DNA from: Fibrobacter sp.
GTDB lineage: Bacteria; Fibrobacterota; Fibrobacteria; Fibrobacterales; Fibrobacteraceae
Assembly: GCA_012511955.1 (NCBI GenBank)
Contig: JAAZFC010000036.1
Span: 42,143 to 106,142, forward strand
Direction: 5' to 3'
DNA length: 64,000 nt
The notes beneath the pieces were generated by a model, which made no database searches, was not told the DNA's origin, and saw only the letters and a list, made by a program, of their open reading frames with translations. Positions 16,993 to 26,046 of the stretch are shown here, piece by piece (the stretch's first letter is position 1; each line of letters opens with the position of its first letter). The position numbers and the translations under genes were made by a program.

Positions 16993-17604
16993 ATGTCCAT
17001 TAATTTAACTCGTATCTATACTCGAGGGGGCGATAAAGGCAAAAGTAGCTTAGCTACGGGCGAAAGGGTCAGTAAATCTGACCTTCGCCTTGAAGCTTAT
17101 GGCAGTAGCGATGAGCTTAATTGTCAAGTGGGAAGATTACGCGCAACTTTAGAGCAAAATCGTGTGCTAAAAACCGTGCGACAGCAAGTATTGCCCCAAC
17201 TAGCAGGCATTCAAGACCGTATTTTCGACTTAGGAACCATGCTTGCCACCACCCCTGAAAAACGATGGAAAGACATGCCCCAAGTGAGTAAAAACGATAT
17301 TGCCACCCTAGAAGCTTGGATAGACCAATTTAACGCTGATTTACAACCTCTAAAAAGCTTTGTGTTACCCGGAACCAGCGTATTAGAAGCTGAAGCCCAG
17401 CTATGCCGCGCTATTTGCAGACGAGTGGAGCGGATTTTAGTGCGCATGATAGAAAATGACATGCACTTAGATAAAGAAGTCTTGTCTTATATTAACAGAC
17501 TTTCGGATTACTTTTTTGTTGTGGGTCGTTGGATCGTTAAAAACCAAGGTTTAAGAGAAAACTTATGGAGCAAAAGTTCTCCCAAAAGCAAAAAAAATGA
17601 ATAA
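16993..17604 (+). CDS. pduO: ATP:cob(I)alamin adenosyltransferase, PduO type
   Basis: The 203-residue enzyme transfers the adenosyl group of ATP to cob(I)alamin or cobinamide, giving the coenzyme form. The N-terminal ATP-binding motif reads TRGGDKGKSSLATGERVSKSDLR. It is followed by EAYGSSDELN, and by the C-terminal helix segments AEAQLCRAICRRVERILV and SYINRLSDYFFVVGRW. These match the PduO/MMAB (TIGR00636) fold, not CobA or EutT. GAGGTG lies before the ATG. The gene is third in the riboswitch operon and overlaps btuF by 8 bp. It would adenosylate imported corrinoids before CbiZ and CbiB act and supply B12-dependent mutases. Confidence 0.93.
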   Translation: MSINLTRIYTRGGDKGKSSLATGERVSKSDLRLEAYGSSDELNCQVGRLRATLEQNRVLKTVRQQVLPQLAGIQDRIFDLGTMLATTPEKRWKDMPQVSKNDIATLEAWIDQFNADLQPLKSFVLPGTSVLEAEAQLCRAICRRVERILVRMIENDMHLDKEVLSYINRLSDYFFVVGRWIVKNQGLRENLWSKSSPKSKKNE

Positions 17605-18748
17605 AACTCTAATAATTTGTAGCATAATGCTGCTGTTATGGTCCTGTAGAGCGGAAATACCCCAAAACCAGAACTTTTCGGAAAATGTAAGCACCGAGTA
17701 TGCAGTTAATTACCGCTTAGATTCCATTCCAGGCTATTTAATCTTGCATGTAGAACAGTTTTTTGATGAAAAATCCACCACTTATGGTTGGATTTTAAAA
17801 GATAAGCGCAATCCAGCTTGCCCTGAATGTAAAATCCCTATTAACTTCCAGAAATACCCCCTCATAGAATACCCTGTGTATAGCATCGCTGCGCTTTCGT
17901 CCACGCATTTAGGGATTTTAAGTGAACTAGACCTGCTTTCTCGAGTGGTAGCAGTTTCTCAAGCGCACTTAATACACGCCCCCTCCATACGCCAAGCTAT
18001 TAAATCACAATCCGTGGCCGAAGTGGGCTTTGGGCCAAGCTTACAAATCGAACAGCTTTTACGCCTGCAGCCCGATGTGGTGCTAACCTTCGCCGTGGGC
18101 GATAGTCGTTTCGACGATTATGGTATTTTGCTAGATAACGACATCCCTACACTAATCGTAGCTGATTGGCAAGAAGTTCATCCCTTGGGGCGCTTAGAAT
18201 GGATACGCCTTTTGGGAATACTCACTGGCACCGAAAACCGGGCAGATTCTGTATTTAAACTACGCACTTACAAATATTTAGAGTTATGCTCTTTGGCCAC
18301 CCAGGTAAAAAAGCACCCTAAAGTAATTACTGGTACATCTGAAGGGGAAAACTGGCGTTTGACAGGGGGCAACACTTTTTTCGCTCGTTTACTTCAAGAC
18401 GCCCAAGCGGATTATTTGTTTGCCCATAGCACTTCACGCAATTCTTTTAAAATCAACTTCGAAGAGCTTTTTATAAAAGCTCACCAAGTGGATTACTGGA
18501 TAAACCCAAGCCCTTGGAACACTCGTAGCGAAACCCTTAAAAATGAAAGTCGATTATCACTTTTTAGCTTTTGGGAGAAGAACCATATTTTAATCCCTAA
18601 CAAACGCAGAGCTAAAAATGGTGGCAATGAGTTTTGGGAATTGGGAATGGTACGCCCCGACCTTCTACTCAGCGATTTGTTACATTTTTTACACCCCGAA
18701 CTAGGCTTAAGCGACAGTTCAGTCTTTTACCAATTTATGGAAGATTAA
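17597..18748 (+). CDS. btuF: Periplasmic corrinoid-binding lipoprotein of ABC importer
   Basis: The 383-residue product starts MNKTLIICSIMLLLWSCRAE; the lipobox LLWSC predicts a lipid-anchored binding protein. The mature region has the class III periplasmic-binding fold: ALSSTHLGILSELDLLSRVVAVSQ, then EVGFGPSLQIEQLLRLQPDVVLTFAVGD (the usual 'NxExILALxPDLV' element) and NDIPTLIVADWQEVHPLGRLEWIRLLG. This matches BtuF/FecB-type proteins. With btuB upstream and cbiZ downstream, a corrinoid substrate is likely. Cognate permease and ATPase are probably btuC and btuD at 24259-25245 and 23268-24266 on the opposite strand. Confidence 0.85.
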   Translation: MNKTLIICSIMLLLWSCRAEIPQNQNFSENVSTEYAVNYRLDSIPGYLILHVEQFFDEKSTTYGWILKDKRNPACPECKIPINFQKYPLIEYPVYSIAALSSTHLGILSELDLLSRVVAVSQAHLIHAPSIRQAIKSQSVAEVGFGPSLQIEQLLRLQPDVVLTFAVGDSRFDDYGILLDNDIPTLIVADWQEVHPLGRLEWIRLLGILTGTENRADSVFKLRTYKYLELCSLATQVKKHPKVITGTSEGENWRLTGGNTFFARLLQDAQADYLFAHSTSRNSFKINFEELFIKAHQVDYWINPSPWNTRSETLKNESRLSLFSFWEKNHILIPNKRRAKNGGNEFWELGMVRPDLLLSDLLHFLHPELGLSDSSVFYQFMED

Positions 18749-18749
18749 T

Positions 18750-19886
18750 ATGATTTTAGCTGATTTTACAAGCTTTAAAGCACAAAAAACTCACCGTTCT
18801 ATTTTAATAAGTCTAAAACAGCCCCATTTAGTGCTTAGCAGCAGTAGTGAAAATGGTGGGTTGCACAGCGATTTGAAATATGTGATTAACAATCAATGCT
18901 GTGAGGGCAGTGCATTACACCCAGTGGCAAAAGATTTGCATTTACTCAGTCGCCAAGAATTGCATCAAAAAGTTTGCGCCGAAGTCCAAACAGACCCTAA
19001 ACTCTCAGCCGTCATTACCACCGCCGCCAATATGGATTACGCTGCAATAAACACCCAAACTTACGATGACACAACAGTTACAGCTATTGCCACTGCAGGA
19101 GTCGAAGGCAATGCCGGTTGCGCCGGGGATCCCGCCCAATGGCACGAAAGCCCAGACGGCATTGTTCCCGCCGATAAAAGTTTTAGCGGAACCATCAATA
19201 TCATCTTAATTTTGCACCAATCCCTGAGTCCCAGCGCATTGGTTCGTAGCACCATTTCCGCCACCGAAGCCAAAAGCGCCGCTCTCCAAGAGCTAGCTGT
19301 GCCCAGTAAATACAGCAGTTCATTGTCCACCGGCACTGGCACAGATCAAATTGCCGCTATCTGCCCCCTGGCAGATTCTCCGCGTTTCCACTGGTGCGGC
19401 CATCATTCCAAGCTGGGCGAGCTTATCGGCCTAGCCGTAAAAAGCGCCGTCAAAGAAGCTTTACGCTGGCAAAACGGCCTAGAAGCTTCGCGCACTCGCC
19501 ATTTGAGCTACGCTTTGGGGCGCTTCGGTTTAACGCGCAAATACTTGGTAGAACAGTTAAAACTAGGCCAAAACGCGCCCCAAACAGACTTTTTGCTAGA
19601 TTCTTTGCAAATGCTAGAAAATGACCCTCGAGTCAGCGCACAAGCCTACGCCATCGCCGCAGTGCTAGACCGCAAACAGTATGGGATTCTACCCAAAGCG
19701 AGCGTGCAGCAAAACTTAGTGGCGCAATGCGCCTTGCTGGCCACCGAACTGGGAGGAAAAGCCCAAAACTACAGCACAATTCACCCCGTTTTGCACCAAG
19801 AGTTTCTACAAGATACTCAACAATTTGATATACGCAAACTAGTGGTACGCGCCATAGAATTAGGCTGGGAATACAAATGGAAATAG
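18750..19886 (+). CDS. cbiZ: Adenosylcobinamide amidohydrolase
   Basis: The 378-residue enzyme hydrolyses adenosylcobinamide to adenosylcobyric acid, allowing scavenged corrinoids with the wrong lower ligand to be rebuilt. Typical CbiZ motifs are AVITTAANMDYAA, ATAGVEGNAGCAGDPA, GTINIILILHQSLSPSALVRSTISATEAKSAAL and STGTGTDQIAA, with GHHSKLGELIGLAVKSAVKEAL closing the domain at about residue 245. About 130 further residues follow, a C-terminal extension of unknown role beyond the usual CbiZ domain. GGAAG precedes the ATG. The gene sits 1 bp after btuF and overlaps cbiB by 10 bp, consistent with sequential action of the products. Confidence 0.92.
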   Translation: MILADFTSFKAQKTHRSILISLKQPHLVLSSSSENGGLHSDLKYVINNQCCEGSALHPVAKDLHLLSRQELHQKVCAEVQTDPKLSAVITTAANMDYAAINTQTYDDTTVTAIATAGVEGNAGCAGDPAQWHESPDGIVPADKSFSGTINIILILHQSLSPSALVRSTISATEAKSAALQELAVPSKYSSSLSTGTGTDQIAAICPLADSPRFHWCGHHSKLGELIGLAVKSAVKEALRWQNGLEASRTRHLSYALGRFGLTRKYLVEQLKLGQNAPQTDFLLDSLQMLENDPRVSAQAYAIAAVLDRKQYGILPKASVQQNLVAQCALLATELGGKAQNYSTIHPVLHQEFLQDTQQFDIRKLVVRAIELGWEYKWK

Positions 19887-20848
19887 GAACTTCTGCGTAT
19901 TTACTCATAGGAATAGTCATTTTAGACGCCTTAATTGGCGATCCAGTCTATAAATTTCACCCCATACGCATTATGGGAAGCAGTATTTTAACCATCGAGA
20001 CTTTTTTGCGTAAACGCATAGCTAATGAACGCTTTGCCGGAGTGTTTTTGGTAATACTAATGCTCATTATTTTTGTGGGTCTAATCGCAGGAGTAAGCTA
20101 CGCTTTGCAATACCAAGGCTGGACCATTGCGTGGTGGGTTTGGAACTTGTATTGGGGATTTAGTTGCCTGGCATTGCGCGATTTGCTTAAACATGTGCAC
20201 CGCATTGGCAAAGCAGTGGAACAGGGAAAACTCGAAGACGCGCGCAAATTCTCTTCTTATATAGTAGGCAGAGATACCCACACCATGGACGGCGGAGCTT
20301 GCATACGCTCAGGTTTAGAAAGCTTATCTGAAAACCTCACCGATGGCGTACTCAGTCCTATTTTCTGGTTTGCTTTAGGAGGAGTTCCTGGCATGGTGTT
20401 TTTTAAAGTAGCTAGCACCTTGGATTCCACCGTGGGTTATAAAAACCAACGCTATTTGTATTTTGGCTGGGCAGGGGCTCGCCTAGACGACCTAATGAAC
20501 TGGATTCCTGCGCGTTTAACCTGGCTTTGCACCGCTTTTACTGCCTTTTTATTACCTGGATTTAGCGGAATCAAAGCTTTTAAAATCGGTTGGCAACAAT
20601 ACAAACTGATTCCAAGCCCTAATTCTGGATGGAGCGAAGCAAGTTTTGCCGGTGCTTTACAAATGCGTTTAGCTGGTCCTATTTGGAATCAAGGTGTATT
20701 AGTAAACACCCTATGGTTAGGCCTAGACACGGATCCACCAGCACAAAACTACCGTGATATGCAAAAAGGCCTCTTTTTAGCTACCGCAATAAGTTTTATT
20801 TTCATAATTATTGCATTTAGCTTGCTTATTTTAATCAATTATGTTTAA
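19877..20848 (+). CDS. cbiB: Adenosylcobinamide-phosphate synthase
   Basis: The 323-residue membrane protein joins adenosylcobyric acid to an aminopropanol derivative, the step after CbiZ in corrinoid remodelling. The motifs match CbiB/CobD: LDALIGDPVYKFHPIRIMG at the N-terminus, VGRDTHTMDGGACIRSGLESLSENLTDGVLSPIFWFALGGVPGM, STLDSTVGYKN and GARLDDLMNWIPARLT. It has about four or five TM helices. The last operon gene, it overlaps cbiZ by 10 bp. The later genes for nucleotide-loop assembly (cobU, cobS, cobT) are not in this window and would have to lie elsewhere. Confidence 0.93.
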   Translation: MEIGTSAYLLIGIVILDALIGDPVYKFHPIRIMGSSILTIETFLRKRIANERFAGVFLVILMLIIFVGLIAGVSYALQYQGWTIAWWVWNLYWGFSCLALRDLLKHVHRIGKAVEQGKLEDARKFSSYIVGRDTHTMDGGACIRSGLESLSENLTDGVLSPIFWFALGGVPGMVFFKVASTLDSTVGYKNQRYLYFGWAGARLDDLMNWIPARLTWLCTAFTAFLLPGFSGIKAFKIGWQQYKLIPSPNSGWSEASFAGALQMRLAGPIWNQGVLVNTLWLGLDTDPPAQNYRDMQKGLFLATAISFIFIIIAFSLLILINYV

Positions 20849-20890
20849 ATTCTATATAAAGCGCTTAAACAACATTAGGATGAAATTTTG

Positions 20891-22360
20891 ATGTCTTCCG
20901 ATATACAAAATTCTTTTGCAAATGAATTAAAAGAAGTTCCTGCTCGCTTTGCGGGTGTGGAAACTCTTTTTAATATCATTCCTCTTTTCATAATTTCCAT
21001 ATTTTTCTGGGTAATGCAGCAATTATTTTTTAACACTCTACCTCTGCCTTTAACAGCTACTTTTTGGATAATACTGCAATCTCTTTTTATTTCTCGTTAT
21101 ACCATCGGCTCATTAAGTGGTAACCCCCACGCTGATTTATATCAAAAATTCCCCATTATGCATCTGCCATTTTTTACAATGATGCAATCCTTACTAACAC
21201 TATTTTGGACCTTACCCATCACCGTGTTGGTTTTAACATTAGTCCCCATAGAAGAAATTATGGGGGTGGGGTTTTTGGAGTGGTTTGTGCACAATATGTA
21301 TCTATCTGGAACTCAGCCTTTTAATCCCAACATCCTTTTTATTGTCTTACTCTTTGGTGTCAGCGCATTCTTCCTTTTACCCCTCTATACAGCAATAATT
21401 ACTTCTTATAGTAGCTTATACGGTCTTTCTCATATAATTAACATTATGCTTTTCCCTTTTAAGCATGGCAAAAATTTACTTTCCACTTTTGCAGCGCATT
21501 TAGGCTCTACTTTCTTACCTATGTTCCTATACTTACCTTTTGTGGGAATCGCCGCTTTTTTAGGCTACAATGCAAGCCCCACTTTAGGAAAGCTAATTGC
21601 AGTTACAGGCATCACATTACCCTTTTTTGCGTGGCCCATAATCATTGGGCGTTTGGCAGGATCTTTTGCTCGTAATCACCCCTTAGATTTAGGTGAAGCA
21701 AAAAAAGTGAGCAACAATGCAAAAACTCCTATTAGACAAGAAGCTGAACAACGGCCTACCATAGGAATGCCCACTATCAAACCAGAACAAGAGCAAAGCC
21801 TCAATTTAACACCGAAAATCAGAGAGATTTTAAAAAACTCTAAAATCAACCCAAAAAATGCTTTAGAACAAATCACTAATTTGAAAGCTCAACACCCCGA
21901 AGATGCTTCTGTTTTAGTAGCCGAAATAAAAATTTTGATGTTATTGGGAAAGCTATACAGATCTAAAGAGCTAGCTCCTATAGCTTTTGAAGCCTTAGAA
22001 AAAGCTAAAGCAGGTAATTTTGCCACACAATTATTTTTGCTTTTTGAGAAAGAAAGACACAGCATTAATCTTTCTCCTACAACTTTAAGCTTTATTGGAA
22101 ACAATTTTTTAAAGCAAAAAGACTTCCGCGAAGCAGGATGGTGTTTACATACAGCTTCGGTTTTAGATGGTAAAATAAAAGATGCTGGAAAAACTCTAGT
22201 AGAAATAGCCGACGCTGCAAAAAACGAAAACCATTTGGAAAGCGCCATGGGGCTTTTTAAATATTATCTGAAAAACCATCCCAAAGGCTCATTGGCGGAC
22301 TATGCCAATGACTCATTAGAACATATTATGCACCAAATTAAAAAAAGTATTGAAGATTAG
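20891..22360 (+). CDS. Polytopic membrane protein with cytoplasmic TPR-like tail, unknown
   Basis: The 489-residue product has no recognised family. Residues 25-260 form about five or six TM helices (for example FNIIPLFIISIFFWVMQQ, TVLVLTLVPIEEIM, ILFIVLLFGVSAFFLLPL). A charged linker (about 270-300) is followed by an alpha-helical tail (about 300-489) with tetratricopeptide-like spacing: NPKNALEQITNLKAQHPEDASVLVAEIKILMLLGK, KDFREAGWCLHTASVLDG and LESAMGLFKYYLKNHPKGSLADYA. Such tails usually mediate protein contacts. The ATG at 20891 is preferred to the adjacent TTG; AGGA lies upstream. It starts 42 bp after cbiB on the same strand and could be read from that operon, but nothing in it suggests corrinoid work. 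It overlaps the convergent TraB/GumN gene by 4 bp. Confidence 0.7.
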   Translation: MSSDIQNSFANELKEVPARFAGVETLFNIIPLFIISIFFWVMQQLFFNTLPLPLTATFWIILQSLFISRYTIGSLSGNPHADLYQKFPIMHLPFFTMMQSLLTLFWTLPITVLVLTLVPIEEIMGVGFLEWFVHNMYLSGTQPFNPNILFIVLLFGVSAFFLLPLYTAIITSYSSLYGLSHIINIMLFPFKHGKNLLSTFAAHLGSTFLPMFLYLPFVGIAAFLGYNASPTLGKLIAVTGITLPFFAWPIIIGRLAGSFARNHPLDLGEAKKVSNNAKTPIRQEAEQRPTIGMPTIKPEQEQSLNLTPKIREILKNSKINPKNALEQITNLKAQHPEDASVLVAEIKILMLLGKLYRSKELAPIAFEALEKAKAGNFATQLFLLFEKERHSINLSPTTLSFIGNNFLKQKDFREAGWCLHTASVLDGKIKDAGKTLVEIADAAKNENHLESAMGLFKYYLKNHPKGSLADYANDSLEHIMHQIKKSIED

Positions 22361-23259
22361 TGTTGTTTAACCTCTAGGTTTTCTTTGCGCAAATAGTGTA
22401 AAATGCTTTGAGGCCCCACAAAATGTGCCGCTCCCACCACCACAAAAACTTTACGTTTCTCCTTTATCCACCGAGAAATCTGTTGTGCCATTTTAATATT
22501 GCGCTGGGTGTAAATCTTATTTTTTAAATTGTCCCCCACTGAATCTATGGAATTCAAAACAAACTTTTCCATGCCTAATGTATCTCCACTTCGCCAAAAA
22601 CACAGCATGCTGTCCACCTGATTTTCAAGGTCATCTAACTCCAACAAGGTTTGTTGTAAATATTCTATTTCTTCATCTTGGTCTAAATCCTTGAAAACCT
22701 CTACCTGGCTTTTAGCTGATTCCAGCGCCAAAACTGGCATATCCCGCTGCTGCGCCCGTCGCATAAAGTGCACATCTATACCCCAATGAGGGTCTAAACC
22801 CAAAGTTTCTACCCCAAGTGCGCTTAATTGTACCGCCATGAGCCACGGTCTAAACTGATGCATGTACCCTACAGGTAAACCCCAACTTTCGCATATAGAA
22901 TCAACTTTTTCTAAAGTTTGCGCATCTAAAACCATAGCCGCATTACTATCTGGCGGAAAAACTCCTTGTTTTTGTAATAATAAATTAACTTCGTGGGCAG
23001 TATTGTCTTCTTCTATATTCATTTCCACCGCCAATTCTTGGCTAATGGCAAAAGCTTTTTCAATATTTGGGGCTAAAGGGTAAAGCTCTTCTCTACCTAA
23101 ATGTATAGATCCCAAAAGCCACAAAGTATCTTTAGCATTGTTTACCGACCACAAAAATGACCTTTGCGAAACTTCTTTTTTCACTACAGGAGCCTGGGAA
23201 CAAGAAAAGCATATTAATAGCAAAGCAGTGCAGAATATTTTTTGAGTAATACTTTTCAT
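22357..23259 (-). CDS. TraB/GumN-family lipoprotein
   Basis: The 300-residue product has a lipoprotein signal (MKSITQKIFCTALLLICFSC). The TraB/GumN (PF01963) signature appears as FLWSVNNAKDTLWLLGSIHLGREELYPL, then AVEMNIEE, and near the end KVFVVVGAAHFVGPQSILHYLRKE. The GxxH...GAAHxxG histidines suggest a metal-dependent, Tiki-like hydrolase fold. Its substrate in bacteria is generally unknown. It is the last gene of the minus-strand operon with btuC and btuD and follows btuD after 8 bp. Whether it contributes to corrinoid uptake is unclear. Confidence 0.87.
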   Translation of the reverse strand: MKSITQKIFCTALLLICFSCSQAPVVKKEVSQRSFLWSVNNAKDTLWLLGSIHLGREELYPLAPNIEKAFAISQELAVEMNIEEDNTAHEVNLLLQKQGVFPPDSNAAMVLDAQTLEKVDSICESWGLPVGYMHQFRPWLMAVQLSALGVETLGLDPHWGIDVHFMRRAQQRDMPVLALESAKSQVEVFKDLDQDEEIEYLQQTLLELDDLENQVDSMLCFWRSGDTLGMEKFVLNSIDSVGDNLKNKIYTQRNIKMAQQISRWIKEKRKVFVVVGAAHFVGPQSILHYLRKENLEVKQH

Positions 23260-23267
23260 AATTCTTT

Positions 23268-24266
23268 TTAAAATTCCTGTAAATTATGCAGCAGTTCTTT
23301 AAGGCTTACAAACTCAGATTCTTGGTCTTGATTTAAAGACATTTTCCATAGTACATTTGAAGCGCGCATTTGCACTTCTATCCTGGGAAAAACACCCTCC
23401 CTTAAAACCCAGCCATGACGTTCTAAAGCTCTTTGCGTCCAATATTGAGCTAAGCCCTCTCCCACGCAACTTATAGGCCGTAATTTCTTTTCATCTACCT
23501 TAAAACTCCCCGTTTGCACATCAAATTGCACCTCATCCTTAGAAAAAACCTTTTGCATAGTACCATTTAACACCAACTCTTCGGGTAAATTTGAATGCAA
23601 AAATCCCTGATCTATAACCACCAAATTATCGGCAAAACGCAATGCTAGCTCCAAATCGTGGATACTTAGCACCACTGTACGCTTTTGCTCTCGAGCTAGT
23701 TTGCGTAAAAATACGAAAAGCTGCACGCGGTGGGGCAAGTCTAAAAAAGCCGTGGGTTCGTCTAACAAAATGATTTCTGCCTCTTGGGCCAGAGCGCGAG
23801 CAATAGCTAAGCGTTGCCTTTCGCCATCGCTCATGGAATCTACAAAACGGTGGGCGAGTTTTTCGCAACCCGTAATTTGCAAAGCTTGCCGTATTTGCTG
23901 TTCATCGGCTTCTTTTAAGCTTCCCAACCAGCCCGTATGGGGAGATCGCCCCAAAGCCACGCTTTGCCAACCGGTCATTCCATGTACACGAGGAAAGCTT
24001 GTAAGCACCAAAGCTAGCTGCCTAGACCTTTCTTTGGCACTCAATTCTTGGATGTTTTTCCCTCCTAAATACACTGAACCACGCAATGGAGGAATCAAGC
24101 CTGCCAAAGTTTTCAATAAAGTAGATTTCCCCGATCCATTAGGGCCAATTAAACAAACCAATTCTCCAGGATTAAAGGTTAAATCACCTTTTTTTACCAC
24201 AGCATATTCTTTGGTCTTAGACTTATAACCTGCGCACAAATTTTTAGTATAAAAGTTCTTAGCCAT
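23268..24266 (-). CDS. btuD: ABC transporter ATPase of the corrinoid importer
   Basis: The 332-residue FecE/BtuD-type ATPase has Walker A GPNGSGKST (about 42-50), Q-loop region VLTSFPR, signature MSDGERQRLAIARALA, Walker B EIILLDEP and switch His in VVLSIHDLELAL. Typical members end near residue 255. This one adds about 80 residues (FDVQTGSFKVDEKKL...WTQRALERHGW...) forming an extra C-terminal domain of unknown role. It overlaps btuC by 8 bp, so the two subunits are translationally coupled. A corrinoid substrate is inferred from the nearby btuB, btuF, cbiZ and cbiB; iron-siderophore use cannot be excluded from the sequence alone. Confidence 0.83.
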   Translation of the reverse strand: MAKNFYTKNLCAGYKSKTKEYAVVKKGDLTFNPGELVCLIGPNGSGKSTLLKTLAGLIPPLRGSVYLGGKNIQELSAKERSRQLALVLTSFPRVHGMTGWQSVALGRSPHTGWLGSLKEADEQQIRQALQITGCEKLAHRFVDSMSDGERQRLAIARALAQEAEIILLDEPTAFLDLPHRVQLFVFLRKLAREQKRTVVLSIHDLELALRFADNLVVIDQGFLHSNLPEELVLNGTMQKVFSKDEVQFDVQTGSFKVDEKKLRPISCVGEGLAQYWTQRALERHGWVLREGVFPRIEVQMRASNVLWKMSLNQDQESEFVSLKELLHNLQEF

Positions 24267-25245
24267 CCACCCCTCTTGGACTTTTGAGCATAGCCCATAA
24301 TACCACAGGACCGCCTAAAAAAGCTGTAATAGCATTTAAAGGTAAAGCTCCGCCTTTGGTGGGTAAATTCACCACCCATCCGCTAAATAAAGCCATGGTG
24401 GAGCCTATCAACATTACCGCTGGAATCAAAATTCTGTGGTCGGCGGTGCGAAAAAAATGCCTAGCTAAGTGTGGCACTACTAAACCTAAAAAACCTATGG
24501 GACCACAATAAACAGTGGCGGCAGCCGCTAAGGCTGAAGCCATAGTTAGCACCCATACCCTGTGCTTTGCCAATGAAAAACCCAAGCTTCGAGCACTTTC
24601 TTCACCCAGCAAAATATTGTTTAAATATTTTAAAGAAGGTAATATTGCTAAGGTAGCAATGATAGTTATGCTACTAAAACTCAAAAGGTCAGCGCCTCGA
24701 CACCGTGAAAAGCTACCAAAACCCCAACCTACATAAGACGCCAATCTCTCAGGGTCTCCAAAATGGATCATTAAACTAACCAAAGAATCCACTAAATAAC
24801 CAATCATTAGGCCTATAACTAATAAACTTACCGTATTTACCGTGCGTCGAGCTGCAAAAACTACCACTAACATCACCATCAACGAACCCAAAGTGGCTGC
24901 AGGTAAAATCCCCATGCTGCCAAAACCCAGCAATAGCACTAAAGCCACACCCAAACTAGCCCCGCTACTAACCCCCAAAACATAAGGCCCTGCTAAAGGG
25001 TTGCGAAACACCGTTTGCATCACTAAACCAGCTAAAGAAAGAGCCACTCCTGCCACTACTGCAGTAATGGCCCGCGGTAAGCGCAAATCATATATTATCT
25101 GGCCTAAAATCGGGTCGAAGTTATTAGAAAAAAGCACAGACCATAAATCTGAAAAAGTAATGGGACTTGCACCAAAGGCCACATTAGCAAAAAATGCTAC
25201 TATGGATAAAGCCAATAGTAGCACTAAAATCAAAAAACTACGCAT
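24259..25245 (-). CDS. btuC: ABC transporter permease (FecCD family), probable corrinoid permease
   Basis: The 328-residue inner-membrane protein has about ten TM helices and the FecCD pattern: ILGQIIYDLRLPRAITAVVAGVALSLAGLVMQTVFRNPLAGPYVLGVSSGASLGVA near the start, then SLGFSLAKHRVWVL and GPIGFLGLVVPHLARHFFRTADHRILIP, the loop that contacts the ATPase. BtuC and siderophore permeases share these motifs. It is assigned to corrinoids because the operon adjoins btuB-btuF-cbiZ-cbiB and the window has no other FecCD permease. It starts 6 bp after an upstream periplasmic protein gene in the same operon. Confidence 0.85.
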   Translation of the reverse strand: MRSFLILVLLLALSIVAFFANVAFGASPITFSDLWSVLFSNNFDPILGQIIYDLRLPRAITAVVAGVALSLAGLVMQTVFRNPLAGPYVLGVSSGASLGVALVLLLGFGSMGILPAATLGSLMVMLVVVFAARRTVNTVSLLVIGLMIGYLVDSLVSLMIHFGDPERLASYVGWGFGSFSRCRGADLLSFSSITIIATLAILPSLKYLNNILLGEESARSLGFSLAKHRVWVLTMASALAAAATVYCGPIGFLGLVVPHLARHFFRTADHRILIPAVMLIGSTMALFSGWVVNLPTKGGALPLNAITAFLGGPVVLWAMLKSPRGVDG

Positions 25246-25251
25246 ATAAAA

Positions 25252-26025
25252 TTAACTTCGATGCTTTAGCTTACTTACAGTTTTTTCTCGCTTACCCCGT
25301 TGATATCTCTCTGGTGGAATGCGGTCAAACTCTTGAATGGCATCTAACCAATTATCCATCAAGTCGCGAAATTCCAATTTATACAAATGATGTTTTAAAG
25401 TATCACCTTTATTTTTTAATTGCACATAATCCCAACGCACCACATTGCGATCTGGAAAAACTTCACGAGAGCGGTAAGTGCTATCTGAATCAAAGCGATA
25501 ACGAGCTAAATAAGCATATTCACCTGTTTGATGATAGCGGCCACTATCTGCATAGGTAAAAGTTGAAGAATACAAAGTATCATTTTTAGCAAAATTCAAA
25601 GATGCATCTCTAAAAGCATGCCCATGAGGGATTACACTGGTATGCCAATCTCCATTTACTTCTGTTTTTTTGCGTTCTTGAAGCAAAGAATCGTATTTCC
25701 AATGATCAAAATTTGATTTATCGTAGTTAGAACGAGAAATGTACTTACCTTCAGCTACAGCATCGCGCAATTTTTGCGCCGAATCTGATATTTCTTGCTC
25801 TGTTCGCTTTTGCGGTTCAAACTTATTTTCAAAGACTTTGGAAATTGAATCTAGTTTTGCATTTATCAAAGAATCAGTCAAAGTTGCAATGGGAACTTCA
25901 TCCGCAACAGGTTCAGACATCTCTACTTTTACTAGACTAACAGTATCTTGGTTATCTGGTGCAGCTTGCGCACACACCATTACTAGTGCTGAAAAAAGCA
26001 CAATCCAAAACAATTTATAATTCAT
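25252..26025 (-). CDS. Exported protein of unknown function heading the btuCD operon
   Basis: The 257-residue product starts MNYKLFWIVLFSALVMVCAQA, a Sec signal peptide probably cleaved after AQA. The ATG at 26025 is chosen because GTGAGA lies about 8 nt upstream; GTG (26037) and ATG (26031) are in-frame alternatives. The mature part is hydrophilic and rich in Asp, Lys and Tyr, with no obvious TM segment. It includes a helical charged region (about 45-95) and a beta-rich Tyr/Arg region (EYAYLARYRFDSDSTYRSREVFPDRNVVRWDY). The family is unrecognised. It is first in the operon 26025-22357 and lies 6 bp before btuC, so a periplasmic accessory role in uptake is possible but unproven. Confidence 0.65.
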   Translation of the reverse strand: MNYKLFWIVLFSALVMVCAQAAPDNQDTVSLVKVEMSEPVADEVPIATLTDSLINAKLDSISKVFENKFEPQKRTEQEISDSAQKLRDAVAEGKYISRSNYDKSNFDHWKYDSLLQERKKTEVNGDWHTSVIPHGHAFRDASLNFAKNDTLYSSTFTYADSGRYHQTGEYAYLARYRFDSDSTYRSREVFPDRNVVRWDYVQLKNKGDTLKHHLYKLEFRDLMDNWLDAIQEFDRIPPERYQRGKREKTVSKLKHRS

Positions 26026-26046
26026 AAACATTCTCACTAAGATAAA

